From NCBI GenBank assembly GCA_035550515.1, contig DASZOZ010000062.1, forward strand, positions 1-64,000: DNA of 64,000 bases, in the 5' to 3' direction. Position 1 is the stretch's first letter. Each line of letters opens with the position of its first letter. A program made the position numbers and the translations under genes. This DNA comes from DATARH01 sp035550515. Lineage in GTDB: Bacteria > Pseudomonadota > Alphaproteobacteria > ATCC43930 > CGMCC-115725. Positions 62,730-64,000 of this stretch are shown one piece after another. The notes under the pieces were generated by a model. That model had not been told where the DNA came from. It was given only the letters and a program-made list of their open reading frames with translations, and made no database searches.

Positions 62730-63104
62730 CTACCAGTAAGGCGTCGCACGGTAATGGCGATGGATATCGTCTTCCCAGGTCCGGTCGGCGACCCCGGTCT
62801 CGAAAAAATCGGCTGTCGCGAGCGGCGCGTCGCGCAGTTGATCGTCCGTGACGTTGAGCTCATAGGCGTCGAGTTCGGGGTTGTAGCGCAACGCACTCCA
62901 AGGCAGCGCGCGGTACTCGGAGCCCATGCCGAGAAACCCGCCGAAACTCATCGCCGCATAGGCGATCTTGCCGGTGAACTTGTCGAGCATGACGTGCTCG
63001 ATGGTACCGATCTTGTCGCCGTTGCTGCGCCGAACCGAGCTGCCTTCGACCTTGTCGCTGGAAATAAGGCGCGTCGTCTCGCGCACCGAGGCATCTGCGG
63101 CCAT
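62730..63104 (-). CDS. PRC-barrel domain protein
   Basis: A 124-residue soluble protein with a PRC-barrel near the N-terminus: TRLISSDKVEGSSVRR, GDKIGTIEHVMLDKFTGKI, then LPWSALRYNPELDAY. A C-terminal extension rich in Asp/Trp/Tyr follows. PRC-barrels bind RNA or protein partners (as in RimM or photosynthetic reaction centre H subunit) and stand-alone copies are common in stress regions. GGAGGAA lies before the ATG at 63104. It is inserted between treY and treZ, which suggests a stress-response operon. Confidence 0.87.
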   Translation of the reverse strand: MAADASVRETTRLISSDKVEGSSVRRSNGDKIGTIEHVMLDKFTGKIAYAAMSFGGFLGMGSEYRALPWSALRYNPELDAYELNVTDDQLRDAPLATADFFETGVADRTWEDDIHRHYRATPYW

Positions 63105-63223
63105 CGTATTCCTCCAATCTCTGTCGATTTCAAAGACCAACCCTGGGTGATTGCTGAAGTTCCGTTCGTGTTGCGTAATGTTTTATTTAATGCATAACGA
63201 CAATCTCTTGCGCGATCGACGGG

Positions 63224-64000
63224 TTAATCGTCGGCGCAAAGCAAAGCTGCGACCGGAAATCCGGTAAACAACTCCGCCGCGGCGATGTGCTCGCTGCGGC
63301 CGTAATCCCGGCCGGTCAGCACGTCGCGCCACCGACCGGCACCGGGCAACGGCAGCACCGTGGCGCCCCATTCCGGACTGTCGCCGCCATGGTACAGCCG
63401 GTACACGAGGCGCGGCGCTGCGACCACCAGCGTCGTCTCCGCCTGCTGCCGGGCGAAGGCGCAAAGATGGTCGTCGCCGCGGCCGCCTTCGCCGTAAAGC
63501 GGCAGATAGGCGCCTTCCAGGAAGAGGGCCGGCCGGTCGCGCCGCAGCGCCAGCAGCCGGCTTGCGACCAACAGCTTTTCCCGCCCGTCGCACCAGTCTG
63601 CGGCCAGCGCGGCAGGCTCCGCCTGGGCGACGACAGGCAGCAGGTCTCGCCGCCGGTCCCAATCGGGAGGGCGCCGATTGTCGGGGTCGACCAGGCTGAA
63701 ATCCCACAGCTCGCATCCCTGATACACATCCGGAACGCCCGGCGCCGTGAGCTTGATCGCCAGCTGGGCCAGCGAGGAAATCGCCGACAGGCGGGCGATG
63801 GAGCCGATAAAGCCGTGAAAGTCGGCCAGGAAGGTGTTGGGCCGGGTGCCGTCGAGCACCATCGCGACAAAGCGGCTGAGCGCCGCCTCGTAGGCCTGGT
63901 TGGGGTTGCTCCAGCTCGACTCTTCCTTGCCCTCCCGCACCGCCTTGATCATGTAGGCGCCGATGCGTTCGGCAAACGCCGACATCGCGCCGGCGTCATA
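63224..64000 (-). CDS. treY: Malto-oligosyltrehalose synthase, C-terminal part (cut by window edge)
   Basis: The visible 258 residues are the C-terminal portion of TreY: YMIKAVREGKEESSW, NPNQAYEAALSRFV, LAIKLTAPGVPDVYQGCELWDF, LVDPDNRRPPDWDRRRDLL and the terminal beta-domain ending PVAALLCADD. TreY isomerises the reducing-end alpha-1,4 bond of a malto-oligosaccharide to alpha-1,1, giving maltooligosyltrehalose for TreZ. The frame is open at the right edge; catalytic Asp and Glu lie outside the window. It precedes the PRC gene and treZ on the same strand. Confidence 0.93.
   Translation of the reverse strand, partial: YDAGAMSAFAERIGAYMIKAVREGKEESSWSNPNQAYEAALSRFVAMVLDGTRPNTFLADFHGFIGSIARLSAISSLAQLAIKLTAPGVPDVYQGCELWDFSLVDPDNRRPPDWDRRRDLLPVVAQAEPAALAADWCDGREKLLVASRLLALRRDRPALFLEGAYLPLYGEGGRGDDHLCAFARQQAETTLVVAAPRLVYRLYHGGDSPEWGATVLPLPGAGRWRDVLTGRDYGRSEHIAAAELFTGFPVAALLCADD

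Overview
The window is a high-GC chromosomal segment that looks alphaproteobacterial, probably Rhodospirillales or Hyphomicrobiales. The grounds are conserved gene orders (glnB-glnA; recG | sdhE-mfd; ruvX | gatC-gatA-gatB), a type 2 heme A synthase, SdhE, a Flp-type pilin and the overall codon style. I cannot name the genus from sequence alone. There are no rRNA operons, insertion sequences, CRISPR arrays, plasmid or phage genes. One tRNA (Phe, GAA) is present.

Left part (1-41.5 kb): mostly housekeeping and dispersed metabolic genes. It opens with glnA (cut by the window edge) and glnB, preceded by a convincing sigma-54 promoter, a 17-bp dyad and an intrinsic terminator between the two genes. 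Next come an aminotransferase, trans-aconitate methyltransferase, a hydrolase, recG, sdhE-mfd, a stand-alone receiver next to a cyclic-nucleotide-binding/SpoIIE phosphatase, an amidohydrolase, an NTF2-like protein, an MFS carrier, an orphan family-5 solute-binding protein, a serine hydrolase, tRNA-Phe, TfoX-like, fumC, a GMC oxidoreductase, an RND efflux pair, two AI-2E-family permeases, ppk2, ctaA, ruvX, gatCAB, a Tat-type dienelactone hydrolase, hpt, a cupin, an OmpA-like lipoprotein, a probably exported GH1/SMP-30 pair and a lone Flp pilin.

Centre-right (42-60.5 kb): an accessory cell-surface glycan locus preceded by an AT-rich island. It has two plus-strand blocks. The first is SDR, nucleotidyltransferase-kinase fusion, SDR. 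The second is HAD, APH-like kinase, a 985-residue multidomain protein ending in an FkbM methyltransferase, then Wzm and Wzt. Between them lies a minus-strand block: split transketolase, RmlD-like SDR, SAM methyltransferase, zinc-ADH-like protein and Fcl. Three family-2 glycosyltransferases are scattered around these blocks. Together they suggest synthesis of an unusual nucleotide-activated (possibly heptose-like or chain-extended) methylated sugar, assembled into a polymer and exported by the ABC transporter. This is the most novel part of the window; the chemistry is inference.

Right end (60.5-64 kb): a 15-16 bp degenerate tandem repeat, then treZ, a PRC-barrel protein and the 3' part of treY, that is the two-step route from maltooligosaccharide to trehalose, with a terminator hairpin just upstream of treZ.
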